A stretch of DNA of 64,000 bases from Bugula neritina (taxonomy: Eukaryota > Bryozoa > Gymnolaemata > Cheilostomatida > Bugulidae). Both the position numbers and the translations under genes were made by a program. The DNA is taken from the NCBI GenBank assembly GCA_964035545.1, contig OZ037766.1, forward strand, positions 22,060,767 through 22,124,766, read 5' to 3'. Shown in pieces: positions 47,771 through 60,200 of the stretch; within the stretch, counting starts at the first letter, position 1; the number at the start of each line of letters is the position of its first letter. The notes beneath the pieces are model-generated. The model saw only the letters and a list, made by a program, of their open reading frames with translations. It ran no database searches and was not told the DNA's origin.

Positions 47771-49944
47771 GTACCTCATCACCACTCCTTTTCCCTAATC
47801 ATTTAACGACGGACTACATGTATTTTCCAATCACTCAGAGCTGACCAACTAGTTAAATTGTGATGGACACTGTTGAGTTTTATACATGAAAGGTGACACC
47901 TGCTACTGCTGTTGACATCACATTTATCCTCTGCAACGCTCAGGCTCTATGTCCACTTTTACACTTGAACTTCTTACTATTGCTATGGCATTCATTATGC
48001 TCATTGCTTCATTAGGTTAAAGTTATTCAGTCAGGTTATTGAATTTTTTATTTCTAGCTTATTCTGGACAGTAGGTTTTGATATAATAGTAGGCATATTA
48101 GCTTCATCATAGACTTCACTCACTCATGTTGTATTGTAAGACTATATTGTCATTGTGTTCATTTTTCTTAGCATTCAACTACATCAATGTTACTGTCAGT
48201 GACCAAAATGGCATTCATTGAAATGCAATCCCCCACTTGTTATTATTTTTGTGCACTTGAAGCAAAAAACTGTTTGTGAAATTTATTCAATTATGTTTTT
48301 TATGTCTCATATATGCCCCTCATAAACACTTTCCAATTCTACTGTAATCATATAGATATTGCACATTATTTGAAAAGCTGTAAAAGATATTTTCAAACCA
48401 TCGTGAGTCTTGCTATGTGCATGCATGTTGATAATGCTGCTCTAATTTAATCATGATTTTCAAAAGTATTGTGGCATTTCTAATAAAATTTAATAATAAT
48501 GAATATACACTTACATTTCTTCTATGGAAAAATACTCCAAATGTCATAGACTAAAATTCCTCTGTTTCAAAAATTAGCTAATGAGCATTTTTGCTGTATA
48601 TGCTACTTGATTTTCTAAGACTTCATTTTACTTTAATAAATTGTAAAACCAATAGATGTTTTAGACAGCATCTTGGATTCATCTAGAATTGTAGTTATCA
48701 TTTGTTGTTCATCTATGTTAGACAACATATTATTTGTATTATAAAATCGCCTTTATCATGCTCAGAAGTTGTATAGGACAAAAACCGCACCTTTTTGCTA
48801 TTCTTTTATAAATCACAATGCAGGTTTGTGTTCAATGAATTGGTTTGTGAGAATGCAGCTTCACCACCTACAAGTACATTTATCCGAACCTCGGAGGGCA
48901 ACTATTTTCAGGTTAGCAGCTGATAAAATTCCAGTGTTGTACGGCGAACTTGCAATGAGTTGCACCATCTTTGGGCGAAAAGTTGTAACAATAGTTCGCT
49001 AATGATAATAATATTATTTCGAAGTGGCGCAAGAGTTGCTTCGTAAGCCTGATTCATGACTATTTTACGCAATTTAAATGCAACAACTCCTATGAATATC
49101 AGTTTTAAAGTTCACGAGTACACGAGATTAATCAGCTCCAGTTAAGTAAGTGCATCATTGAGGCTTTTGCTGTACAAAGTCAAATATAATTTAAGCTATA
49201 ATATATATTATGTACGTAATCTTTTACTTATGGTTATAGTAATAATAGTATAATAATTTTGTATTAGTATTACTATTACAGTTATCACTTATAGTTATAC
49301 TTATAGTTAATAACTATAGTAATATTAGTATTACTATTACTATTAGTATTAGTATTACTATTAGTATTAGTATCACTATTACATTTACTATTAGTATTAG
49401 TATTACTATTAGCACTATAGACGTGCCACAGGCCCATGGTGATGGTAATATTAAAATTATTAAATTTAAAATTAATAACTATTAAAATAATTAATATTAT
49501 TATTAACTATAGTCTTAGTCTATAAGTATAACTAAGTTATAGACTAAGACTTAATAATAATACTAATACTATTAGATATTAATATTGCTATTACTATTAC
49601 TATTAGTATTACTATTAGTATTAGTAATACTGAGTATTAGTATTAGCAATATTATTACTAATAGTAATACTAATAGTGATAGTAATACTAATACTAATAC
49701 TAATAGTTATACTAATACTAATACTATTAGTATTAGTATAACTATTAGTATTAGTATTAGTATTACTATCACTATTAGTATTAGTATTACTATTAGTAAT
49801 AATATTGCTAATACTAATACTCAGTATTACTAATACTAATAGTAATACTAATAGTAATAGCAATATTAATATCTAATAGTATTAGTATTAGTAATAGTAA
49901 TGTAATACTAATACTAATAGATTTATAGTATTAATACTATAACT
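47771..49944. other. Intergenic region downstream of 14-3-3
   Basis: 47771-49200 is 3' flank of the 14-3-3 gene with AATAAA at 48482-48487 and no gene; short open frames (such as 48769-49002) have no support. From 49240 the DNA becomes a hexanucleotide field with a large palindrome. Confidence 0.5.
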
Positions 49945-49945
49945 A
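49240..49945. repeat. ATTAGT/ATTACT repeat field with ~280-bp palindrome
   Basis: Alternating ATTAGT and ATTACT hexamers fill the block. Positions 49585-49863 form a near-perfect inverted repeat centred near 49724: the two strands encode almost the same 80-codon Ile/Ser/Asn/Thr frame. A second hairpin lies at about 49506-49550 (AGTCTTAGTCTATAA with its inverse). No gene content. Confidence 0.9.
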
Positions 49946-51563
49946 ATACTATAAATAAAAATCCCCCTCTCATTAGTCTTACAAACAACCAAAACAAACT
50001 TACTGAGGGCCCCAAAAAATGTGCTGAGCTTCTTAACAACTTCTTCCAAGAACAATATTACCCGGTCACTAAATAGTACCGGGAAGACATTGGAATATCT
50101 GATGATGGGATTGCAAAGCTGATAACAAATCTAAACAGCGGGAAACCGGCTGGTCCCGATGGAATCAGAAAACCTGATCTTTTGATAAACCTACCAAACA
50201 CTGCTACTTGTCTTGGCCATATATCCCGTGACTCCCTTGCACACGGACGCCTGCCGAACCAATGGAAAACAGCAAATGTAACACCCATCTACAAAGGAGG
50301 AGATGTGTCTTGTGCTAATAACTACAGACCCATTTCCCTCATCTCAATCTTGTGTAAGATAATGGAGCACATAGTACTTCACTACCTAAACGAAAAACTT
50401 GACAGTATCTTACACAACCATCAGCATGGCTTTAGGAAGGGCATGTCATGTGAAACTCAACTCTGCGCTACGTACCATGACCTTGCAAAGACTATGGAAT
50501 CCCGCAATACCACTCACGCACTGATATTAGATTTTAAAAAGGCATTCGATAAAGTACCGCACGCCCTATTGTTGAAGAGGCTAAGACAGATCCCTAATCT
50601 CAACCCTACTATTACAAACTAGATACAGAAGTTTTTGACAGACCGCTGCCAACGAGTTGTGATAAAAGGGGAATATTTAAGTATGGTTTTGGTTACATCT
50701 GGTGTCCCCCAGGGCTCGGTCCTGAGACCGACTCTCTTCCTCCTGTATATAAATGGCTTGCCCTTTGCTGTCTCTTACAAGGTCAGCCTCTACGCTGATG
50801 ACATGCTATTGTATCAAGAGGTAAATACTGAACCTGATTTCCAGAGGTTTCAGAGTAACATAAATGCCGTAAAAGATTGGTCAGAGAGGTGGAGAATGCC
50901 TTTCAATACTTCTAAATGTTCTGCCATAAGCTTTGGGCCAAATAAACAACACCAGTCAAACTATACACTCGGTTCCTCTCCTATTCTTATTTCACGGAAT
51001 ATCTTGGCATCATCCTACAGCACAACCTGAGCTTCAACAAGCACATTGATGTAAAAATTGAGAAAGCAAGTAAAATATTAGGTGCTATAAATTAATCTAT
51101 ACTCCACTCTGCGCCAAAACACAGTCGTCTCCTTGCATACACTAGTTTATGTAGACCCATTTCGGACTATGCTGATACGGTGTGGGACCCAGCCACTAAA
51201 AGTGTAGCAGAAAGATTAGAAAGGATTCAAAACAAGGCTGTAAGGTACATAAGTGAACTGAAGGGTCGTGAAAGTGTCACTGATGCCAGAAACTAGCTTG
51301 GGTTGAAAACCTTAGCCAGTCGTCGAAGGGATCACCGAGTGGGACTGCTTGTCAGAATCCTTGGGGATGAGGAACACCACAGCGCACTCTCGACCAGTTA
51401 CAATAAAATTATGAAAAGCAGATCAAAGACCACCATGTACACTCGTGCTGCCAGTCGTGGACAACTGAATTCAATATATGCCTCATCAAGCGTTTTCCGA
51501 GACAATTTTCTTCCCAGGACAATACGCGATATGCGTCTATTACAGAATGAAACTGATGGCTAA
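49945..51563 (+). pseudogene. Broken non-LTR retrotransposon (LINE) reverse transcriptase
   Basis: RT domain blocks in order: 'SGKPAGPDGI' (about 50138), 'NNYRPISLIS' (50320), 'HNHQHGFRKGMS' (50415), 'LILDFKKAFDKVPHALL' (50520), 'TSGVPQGSVLRPTLFLLYIN' (50697) and the catalytic 'YADDMLLY' (50791). The C-terminal part continues past 51030 in another frame ('LGIILQHNLSFNKHID') to TAA at 51561-51563. In-frame stops near 50075, 50621, 51094 and 51294 and a frameshift near 51000 make it inactive. The endonuclease part is missing, a 5' truncation. Sequence style is Jockey/CR1-like. It sits between two blocks of the hexamer repeat. Confidence 0.8.
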
Positions 51564-51714
51564 TGTCAAACAGCGTTACGCTGCAACTCCAGACCGTAGT
51601 TTCTACAACACCGTTTTTATTTAGCACACCTGCGGCGCTCCGCTTGTGCTTCTAGCAATCTCAAGCGTGCAAAGGATACAGAGGTAAATACAGAGGTAAA
51701 GTTAATGTTGTAAC

Positions 51715-51889
51715 CATGTCTATAATTGTTATAACTATGTCTATAAGTGTGACTATAAGTATGAGTATTAGTATAAAGTATAATCTATTAGTATTACTCT
51801 ATTACTATCAGTATCACTACTAGTATTAGTATTACTCTTAGTAAAAGTATTACTATTACTATTAGTATTAGACTTGGTATAAGTATTAC
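51715..51889. repeat. ATTAGT/ATTACT hexamer block
   Basis: 'Tataagtatgagtattagta'-type words continue the repeat field right of the LINE. The hAT element at 51890 is inserted into it; the field resumes at 53712-53770. Confidence 0.7.
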
Positions 51890-53711
51890 CAGGGATGTAG
51901 TGGCAAAAATATTCTAGGTCATACTCTCAGGCCGGGGGTCCAGGGAGCCGCCCAGGCCCCCGACGGGGTTCGGGGCAGCGCCTCGGCCGCCGAAGTGCCG
52001 CCCAGGCTCCCGACGGAGTTAGGAGCAGCGCCCCGGCCGCCGAAGCCCTCAGAGCGCTTCTGGTGCAAATTTATGCAATTTAAAGTCATTGTGAATTATA
52101 GTTCTTCTGAAAAAAATCTGTGTTGAAATGTGCACCTTGCTATTATTTTCATACCATACCAGCTACATGACGACTGGGCATTGCTGCAAACTATATAAAT
52201 ATTCAGTCTTGTTCCATACCTGTTGAATGTAATGTAGTCTTACTCAACTGCAGTTAGGTTTGTTCTAACACTAAGTCCAACCTGTATAGAAAAATAGCTG
52301 AATATCTCAAAAAGATGGAAGGATAGAGGCAGGTAACAAGTGCTCTCCAAATGCAACCTGATTACTTTAAATAACTAATACACTGCCGTGCAAAGAAAAA
52401 GAATAATAGATCAGAACAGAGGAAGATTGCTAATCAGAAAATGTGTGTTGGTTATTTATAAAGAGCAATTTAAATTGATAACTCATTGGCAAGCAGAAAT
52501 TGGTTGAAAACCTGTTTGGAGTTTCATAGAGTACTAGTCTAATTCATAAGGTGATACCGCCACACCTCCTTACACACAATAAAGCACATCCAAGAAGAGT
52601 ATGTTAACTTCCACTAGATACATCAAGGAAATATACCCCAAAAGAACAAATTTGACAGGTTTAATATGTGTTAACCTAGGAGATGATTAAATGTAAAGCC
52701 AGACGTTAGTACAATCAAACATAAAAAGATACTTATGGTGGTGTACAGTTTGCAAAACCTTATTGCTTTGATAATTAACATGAAATAACGCTAGATTTTT
52801 GACCAAAATGTGGATAAAGTACCTGTAAACCTCAGTGATAAATTTTCGTTAGCCTCTCCTACACACCTGGTACTGTTTCTTGAAGACATTTTGATTTGAT
52901 TTTTGGATGTCATGTTGGTTTTTTCCAAATTCAATTGTTTATTGACAAAATGCAAGTCCACACAAGATAGATAAGGGTAATTTTCTAGCTGTCACAGCCT
53001 TGCTGAGGCCACATTATTGGTATATTATAAGAATTCAGTCCCGCCAAATAAAACCTCACTTAATTGTGCTAGAATTAAAATTTAAAAACCATGTTTTAGA
53101 TCTTCCTGTTCCTCAGAGCACCTGCTTTTTCGAGTTTTCAATATTTTTTTGCAAAGTTATAGACAAAAATCCACCCATTTTTGGCCAATTTTACCAGAAA
53201 AATTTATTTTCAATCCCTGCCAAATATCTCAGCAGGAAAGCATGTTATTCGAATAGAACAAACACTGTCGGAAACCTGAAAAATTTATGCATAGCAAATT
53301 TTTTGATCTTTTCAGTAGCCTTCATAGATTTTCTACAAGTTAGTGATTTATACACTGAAAATGAAAGATTTTTTCCTTAGTAATCACCAATGCACAGCAC
53401 TTCGCGCTTCAGTGAACACGTAGAGATAAGAAGATAGAGTGTTGATAGCTGCTTATTATTCATAGTGTAATCTCAGGCTAAACAATCACAAGTAGGCAAC
53501 ACGAATGCCACCCACATAGCATTAACATAACGAGCACTTAAATTAGATTGTGAGCGAAATTTATGATATTCTCAGTGAGGATGCCCAAACCATCCTGTGC
53601 ACTAATCATCTTTCAAAATAATTATGCCCATACGGGCGTATGGCCTAGAACAGTCTATTTTCTTCTAGGCCATACGGCATATGGGACCATATGGGTACCA
53701 CTACATCCCTG
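51890..53711. mobile_element. Non-autonomous hAT element, 1822 bp, with 8-bp TSD
   Basis: A perfect 8-bp direct repeat AGTATTAC flanks it (51882-51889, 53712-53719). The ends are CAGGGATGTAGTGG on both sides (right end reverse complemented), 14 of 14. The left sub-terminal part is strikingly GC-rich with a 50-bp tandem duplication. The right sub-terminal part has a 13-bp stem (53638-53650 with 53663-53675). No transposase is visible. About 52970-53600 is homologous to 12225-12900 of the hAT element in the MCT-like gene, although the termini differ. Confidence 0.88.
51947..52046. repeat. 50-bp GC-rich tandem duplication inside the hAT element
   Basis: Two adjacent 50-bp units beginning GCCGCCCAGGCYCCCGACGG and ending GGCCGCCGAAG. 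The base composition is opposite to the surroundings. Possibly sub-terminal transposase-binding repeats; inference only. Confidence 0.85.
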
Positions 53712-53719
53712 AGTATTAC

Positions 53720-54230
53720 ACTTTTACAGTAATACTAATAGTAATACTATATAGTATATTAGTATTAGGGTTCAAAACAGGCATGATTAGCCTGTTTGTA
53801 GTAAAAACAGTCAACGCAGTAGTTATTATATTGTAATTTATATTATGATTCACTTACATTTACTTGTACAGGCACAATGATGCTTGTACTATTTTATGTA
53901 TTAGTTATTACATTCTGATCCATATTGGTAGCCTGTTGAAAAACTATATTAGCAAATACGTTATATGTTGTTATTTATGATGATTTCACTTATTTCAAAA
54001 GCTTTTTAAATCATTGGCATTTCAAAATCACTGCAACCATTGCTTGTTGTTTTGCATCATTTATACTGTAGACTGTAGAGTGTTCTTTAAAAGTTCGCAA
54101 ATTATGTGATGTTCAAATTTAAATAAGCTGTTAAACTTGCAGAATTTTCTTGAGGCTGGTTATCTTAAGCTATCTTTCCAAGTCATGTATCATGTGTTTG
54201 TTTTGTAGATAAGTCGTCACACTTTGCAAC
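53720..54230. other. Upstream region of EXD2
   Basis: Residual hexamer repeat to about 53770, then unremarkable AT-rich DNA that should contain the EXD2 promoter. A 'ttttgtag' at 54201-54208 shortly before the start codon could be an acceptor of a 5' untranslated exon. No promoter motif stands out. Confidence 0.4.
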
Positions 54231-57200
54231 ATGTCTGCTATTGTCAATAAAAGAATAGATGTTGTTGCTTTTACACTTTTGGCAACTGGCGGTAAGCTCT
54301 AAATTTTATTGCTTCAAACAATATCAAGTAATGAAATTTATACTGTGAGTAAAATTTGTTGGAACACGAATTTTCTGGTGTTACTATTGTGTTGTTGTGT
54401 TATTAGTAGCATCTTTAGACTATACAATGTTTAGGTGCGATGCTTTACTACTATATTATGTCTCGAAAACCACGGCAAAAAGTAGAAAATAGATGTGGCG
54501 ATACCAGCAAGGATTGTTTATATCTCACACACAGTGTGTATAATCAGTTGAAGCTACATATGCATGAATCATATGCCAAGTCGAGAATCTTTCTGATAGA
54601 CTCAGTCCAGGCCTGGGAAAAAGCGTTTGAAGTGCTTAAAGAAGATTTAAAACTTATCAAGGTTACAGAATTAAATGTGTCTACACTTATTAGATTACAC
54701 CTATTACACTTAATAGCATAAGTGCAATAATGCACTTATGCTATTAGAAATCATTGTTAGAATTTAATGAGTAACCATGTGTCTTGTTATTAATAATTAT
54801 CAGTCAGTTTTTTTTTGAAAAAGTTGAGGTTCTTTCAATTTATATTGTGTTTATAATAAGCCGGTTTTTTTTCTAAAAATTAAGTTACTGCTGATTTTTG
54901 ACAATAGAATTTAATTAATACTAAAATTTTGAGTAGTTTAAGAACTTTTATATGTTATATTATTGGCACTCTCAGGCTTTAGGTATGGATTGTGAGTGGA
55001 TTACGGTACAAAGAAAAAGAAATCCTGTATCCATGTTGCAGTTGTCTTCTCTCAACTGTACCTGTTTGATCCGTCTACACTTGATAGAGGCATACGGTGG
55101 CCTTCCACAATCTCTAGTACAGCTACTTGAGGATAAAAGGTTAGAAGTTAGGGACGTATATTTAGGAACTGAACTTCAGAAAAAATCATTTGCATAAAGT
55201 TAGCTTCAGTTCTTAGGCTACAGTCTGTCATTATAATGACTTTAAGAAACTGTGAGATGCTTTATAATTATGTGGTAAACATAGCAGGTTATATTTTCAA
55301 AGGAAGTAAATTGCAATTGAAAAGAGGTAATTTTACTCATTTTTATTTATTTGCAGCATATATTAATTTTTATTTGCCAATTAGATGCCCTGTGTGATGC
55401 CTTGAAGGTCAAGTTCAAGATGTTATTTTCATAACAGCCCATTGGTAGGGTAACTCCTAGTTTAAGGATCTTTCTTGCATATTTGCTACTTTTATGGCAT
55501 TGTGTAGGTGAAATGCCCATCTTGTTCAAGATGCCTTGCTAGTCTGAGTGTTATCTTACAAGTTTTGTAGTAACTACAGCAGCTATGGCAACTTGACTGC
55601 CTATTGGTTATTATTCTTACAAGGTGAGTTCTCATTTTGGGTTGCAATGTACATTTACTTGTAGCATATTCAAGGTTGGGGTTGGTGCTTTAGATGACAG
55701 AGATAAATTAGCCTCAGATTATGCTATTTCCATGATCGGATGTGTCGATTTACGATACATGGCTGGCAGACACCGCAAATCTTGGTAAGAATATTGCAAT
55801 ATCACAGCATGATTTACATGAAAATGTAATTAACAAGCATGTTAAAGTCATGTGGCATATTTCACATTGAAGGAGCAGTGGAGGCCTGAAAAAGTATGCT
55901 GAAGAAATAGCTGGTATGACCTTGAATAAGTCAGATTCCTTGCGACGAGGTGACTGGGAAGCTGAAAGCTTGTCATCTGAAATGGTATAGGCTAAAGATA
56001 GGTTTGCTAATTTGTATAGCACTAGTAATATTATTAGAAGTCTCGCTAATAGTTCAATAGGTTGTACCTAGATTGTCCACAAACATCTACCCAAGTGTGT
56101 TATACTGTATTTACGTTAGAAATAATTCTAATTGCACTTACAATTCTTGCATGCTTTATTTCCAGCAATCATATGCAGCTAAAGACTCTCAAGCCGGTTT
56201 GGCTGTGTTTCTCTGTCTGGTTAGTTTAAAGTTACATTCCACCCAGGAATATGATAGCCTAACTTTCTTACTCACTGATATACAACGGAGGTCTGTGCCT
56301 ATGTGCCATGGAATTGTGGATCTTCACTATAAACAAAATCCTGTAAGTCAAGCTCTTTGCATCTTAGTCAATATATTTACTCAATTATGCTAGCTACTCT
56401 TTTATTGTTGGACCAATAATAATGATTGAGAGTTGTATTCTTTTTTGAGCAAAATTTTTCACAGCCATTTTACTGAGCTGACCAATAATCACAAATTCAG
56501 CTTTCTTGGTTAATGATGCATTTGATATGAGGGCTTCACAGAATACTAGCTGGTGGACAACCAGTTGTTACCATATCACTGATGGTATATTCTGTAGTCT
56601 ATAAGGGTGCTTCTCCTACTAGGATGTATATCTGCTGTTGAAAATAAGGCAATACAGTGAAATTTGAACAATTTTACCTTTACTATGTCTATAATAGTTC
56701 TATTGGTGGGAAATTGACTTGGATACAGAAAAATAGAACCCTTTCCATCAAAAGTTTTTAGAGGGATGGTGACTATAAAGTATAAACGCACATCAGTTTT
56801 ATTTGGGTTTGAAGCATTACTGTTTTATTGCTAAACAATTTTTCATACTAAAAATATCTGCTGGAACCAGTGCTGTTAAAAACTGCAATTGCATTTACTT
56901 CAAGCAAAATGCCATGGTCAAACTAACCTTAGACCACAAAAGGGTTTAAAGAGCATTTCAAACAAATTGTTTTCAACATCTGTTCAGATGAAAATAACAT
57001 AACATCTTTACCCTTAACTACACCAACTCTTCAACTCTCAGTTTATCATAATTATTTCAAAGTTTTATCATTTGTCCTGTCTACTGGGACAATGTAATTA
57101 TTTTTATTCTTGTATTTTTAGACCAAAGTGGCAGCTTCTTCCACTAACAAGCAGAAGGCTGTGCCTACTGTAAACGTGTCAAAGACAATAACAAGTAATG

Positions 57201-60200
57201 CGTTGAGGACCAAGTCTATGTACAGCAACTGTGTGATGGAGGCCCCTGATGGCCAAGTACTGTGTGTATGTGATGCAAAGAAAGCTCAGTGGTACTGTGA
57301 GAAAGGACTGGCTGGTTAGTTACCTACTTAACATCTTTCTTCCAAAGGCGTCAGGTTTCTTAACATCATGACAATAAAACTTCAAATCTTTAAACCAATA
57401 AATACTATTTTTTGTGTATTATATAGCCCATGTAGGTTAATATTTTGTCTTGTAAAATTTAAGCTGTTTCATGTTTAAAATTTCTATATGGAATGGTTGA
57501 AATGTTTGAGTTACTTTCAAGCTTGCCTTCAAAGAAAGCACAAAACCTGCTGTATATAAACATGCCGGTTCTAGCTTTAAAACTAGACTGTAGTATTTTA
57601 TTTGATGGAGGTTTGCAATAGTATTTCTTAGGAAATCTCAGTCATCTATGATGGCAAACGCTTTGAAAACAGTTCTTTATCTTCTTTCTTACCATGTTCT
57701 ATTTGGTTTTCAAAGCTCTGTAAAATATTTGTGGTAGCCCATTTACTGTTAATTTTCTATGACAGAGAATGTAACAAAGGATGGGGCAGAAGATATGGTT
57801 ATTAGACTGAAATTTGAGCCACGAGGCAGGCCTTCTGGTGAGAGAGACTATTATCGGTCTAAGAAGAAAAATATTTGTGTAGTGTGTGGGGCAGACAAAT
57901 CCTTTATTAGAAAAAATATCGTACCCAGAGAATACAGAAAGTACGTAAACCATTATCTAATATTACATTTGCATCTGTATATATTTACAATTTTCTTTTT
58001 ACTCTTGATGCAAAATCTACAAAAGATTGTTTTTCAGATGTGTTATATTCGTTACATTTGCAGATGTGTTATATTCATTACATCTAAAGATATATTATAT
58101 TCACTACATCTGCAGATACCTCTTACTCTGCATGTTTTCCAACAGACACTTCCCAGAAATCCTCAAGTCTCACTCTTCTCATGACGTTGTGCTGCTGTGT
58201 GCATCTTGCCACAAGAAAACAGGTATTTTTGACCAAGAGTACAAAGAGCACTTTGCCCAGTTATGTAACGCCCCCTACAAGTCTGGTGGTGTCACTATTG
58301 ACAGTGACCTGAAGAAGGTCAAGTCAGCTGCGAGGTAAGTTGGTGGTTGTTTATGTACCATTGAAGCAGATTTAGTTGATCTGTTTTTAAAATCGATCAT
58401 CTCAAAGAAGATTCAACAAATCAGTTATGTTTAAGAGGGAGAAAATCTGTGTCAATTTAAAGTTATTAGTCATTTGAAAAATATTTATGGCATTACTGGC
58501 TCACAATTGAAATATCATGTGCTACAATTTCTAAAATCTGAAATTTGTGTTTAAAAATTATGTGAAAAGTAATGTTAATTGCTATTTGTGGAGATCTAGC
58601 TTATATGAAAATGTATATGAATGTATATATATGGTGTAAAAATATTGCTTTTTCTTGAGTATGTTAAATTTTCAAGTATCAATATAAAGTATTATCTTTC
58701 TATGTTGGTCACTACGTTGCTTCATTGTGCTTTCAAAAGTTTAATTTCGTTTCTATAATATAAATTTAATAAACTCAACACATTGTTTTACGTCATGTAG
58801 TTTTTACATGTGGTGTTTATAGAACATTGAGTGGGTATGCAGACAAGCTTCCAGAAGAGAAATTAGTCGAGTGTCAGAGAATTCTCACTCAGTTCTTTGG
58901 TACAGAGGCTATCACTGATGATGTTCTCCAGTCTGCGTGCAACTTAGACGACAGGTTAGTTCATTTGCTGCGACTTCTCTCCCAAAATCTTCTCAAATTA
59001 TTTCATTACTGCTTTGAAAGCTTCACCTAGTTTTGTTATTTTACAGCCATACAAGTCATTTTAGCTCACTTTTCTTCGATTACTACTTACAATTTTGAAC
59101 TTCTAACAAATAAACAGCACTGAGTTGGTTGGGTGTGGTGTAGATATCTTGTATTCAACTTGGTATCGTATCAAGTGTGGGACTGACTCACGCAGCCAAC
59201 CAAAGAATTGAAAGTCAAATTAGAGCTTATGAGGTTTTTCATGGTGATAAATAGGTTTACCCGTTTGAAAAAAACCGATTTTTACCACAATGAACCACTG
59301 TTTCCAGAATAGTTGATAAAGAAGCACCTACACACAGTTATATTGTCATACAATACATGAAACAAAATGGCCAGCTGCAACAATTTGAGAAGCTGTGGCG
59401 GCAGCGTTTCATTGAGGTAATGCAGCCAAGATATCTGCATGAGCTGTGGCGAGTTGATTATGATCACCTGAAAATGTCTGCTTAGTACCTCACCATGTGT
59501 CCAGAGGTACTAGTTAATAACTCTTAGTCAATCTCCAAGTTTTCTTCGGGCGAAATTGTAGTTTACTATTCTATACTACTCAGTACTGCTGAATTATTAC
59601 ACCTTGTCCATTTTACTCTATATTTTACACAACACTCTGTATATTCTATTCTACACCTTACTTAATATTCTATTAGCTTGTTTAGTTTTGTTACTTATTC
59701 AATTTTGCAGTCATGAAGTTAATTTGAAGAAGACAATCTTCCTAAATTTTATTCCTTGGACTGGGAAAACAACTTGTTAAAATTGTTTTTTTTTTTAAAT
59801 TTTTGGTGAAAGCAGGAGTAAGCACCTTGTTTAGGGGTATCTAACAATTGATTTCTATGTTGAAAGATTTATTATATTTGAGGTCTAAATGTTTGAGTAG
59901 TTTTTGACTGTTGTGACGTCCAAGTCAATTGTACAACATTGAAAATCTATAAAAAAAACATTTTAACAGGGAATGGCGTAGGTCTTAGAGCAATTGTAAA
60001 TCAACCATGTTTTTGAGATAGATTTAATAATGCCTTTTGAACAACTTCGCACTCACTATACTTGGGTTCTAATATCATCCATATACCGCACCTGCTGGCA
60101 TTGTTGCCTTCTTACTGCAACTGTAGTTGGTAGGGAAATTTTGAGATAGATGTTACCAATGGGGATTGGAGAACTGCGACTTCTGAAATATGTTGCATCT

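Noticed and set aside
48769-49002. 77-codon frame downstream of the 14-3-3 gene as a small gene
   Set aside because: No family signature, no adjoining exons, and located in the likely 3' flank.
49240-49945. CRISPR-like array
   Set aside because: The repeats are contiguous hexamers without unique spacers, in an animal genome.
53000-53380. 126-codon frame inside the 1822-bp hAT element as a transposase remnant
   Set aside because: No hAT dimerisation or DDE motifs; the homologous stretch in the other hAT element (12225-12900) is not open in the same way.
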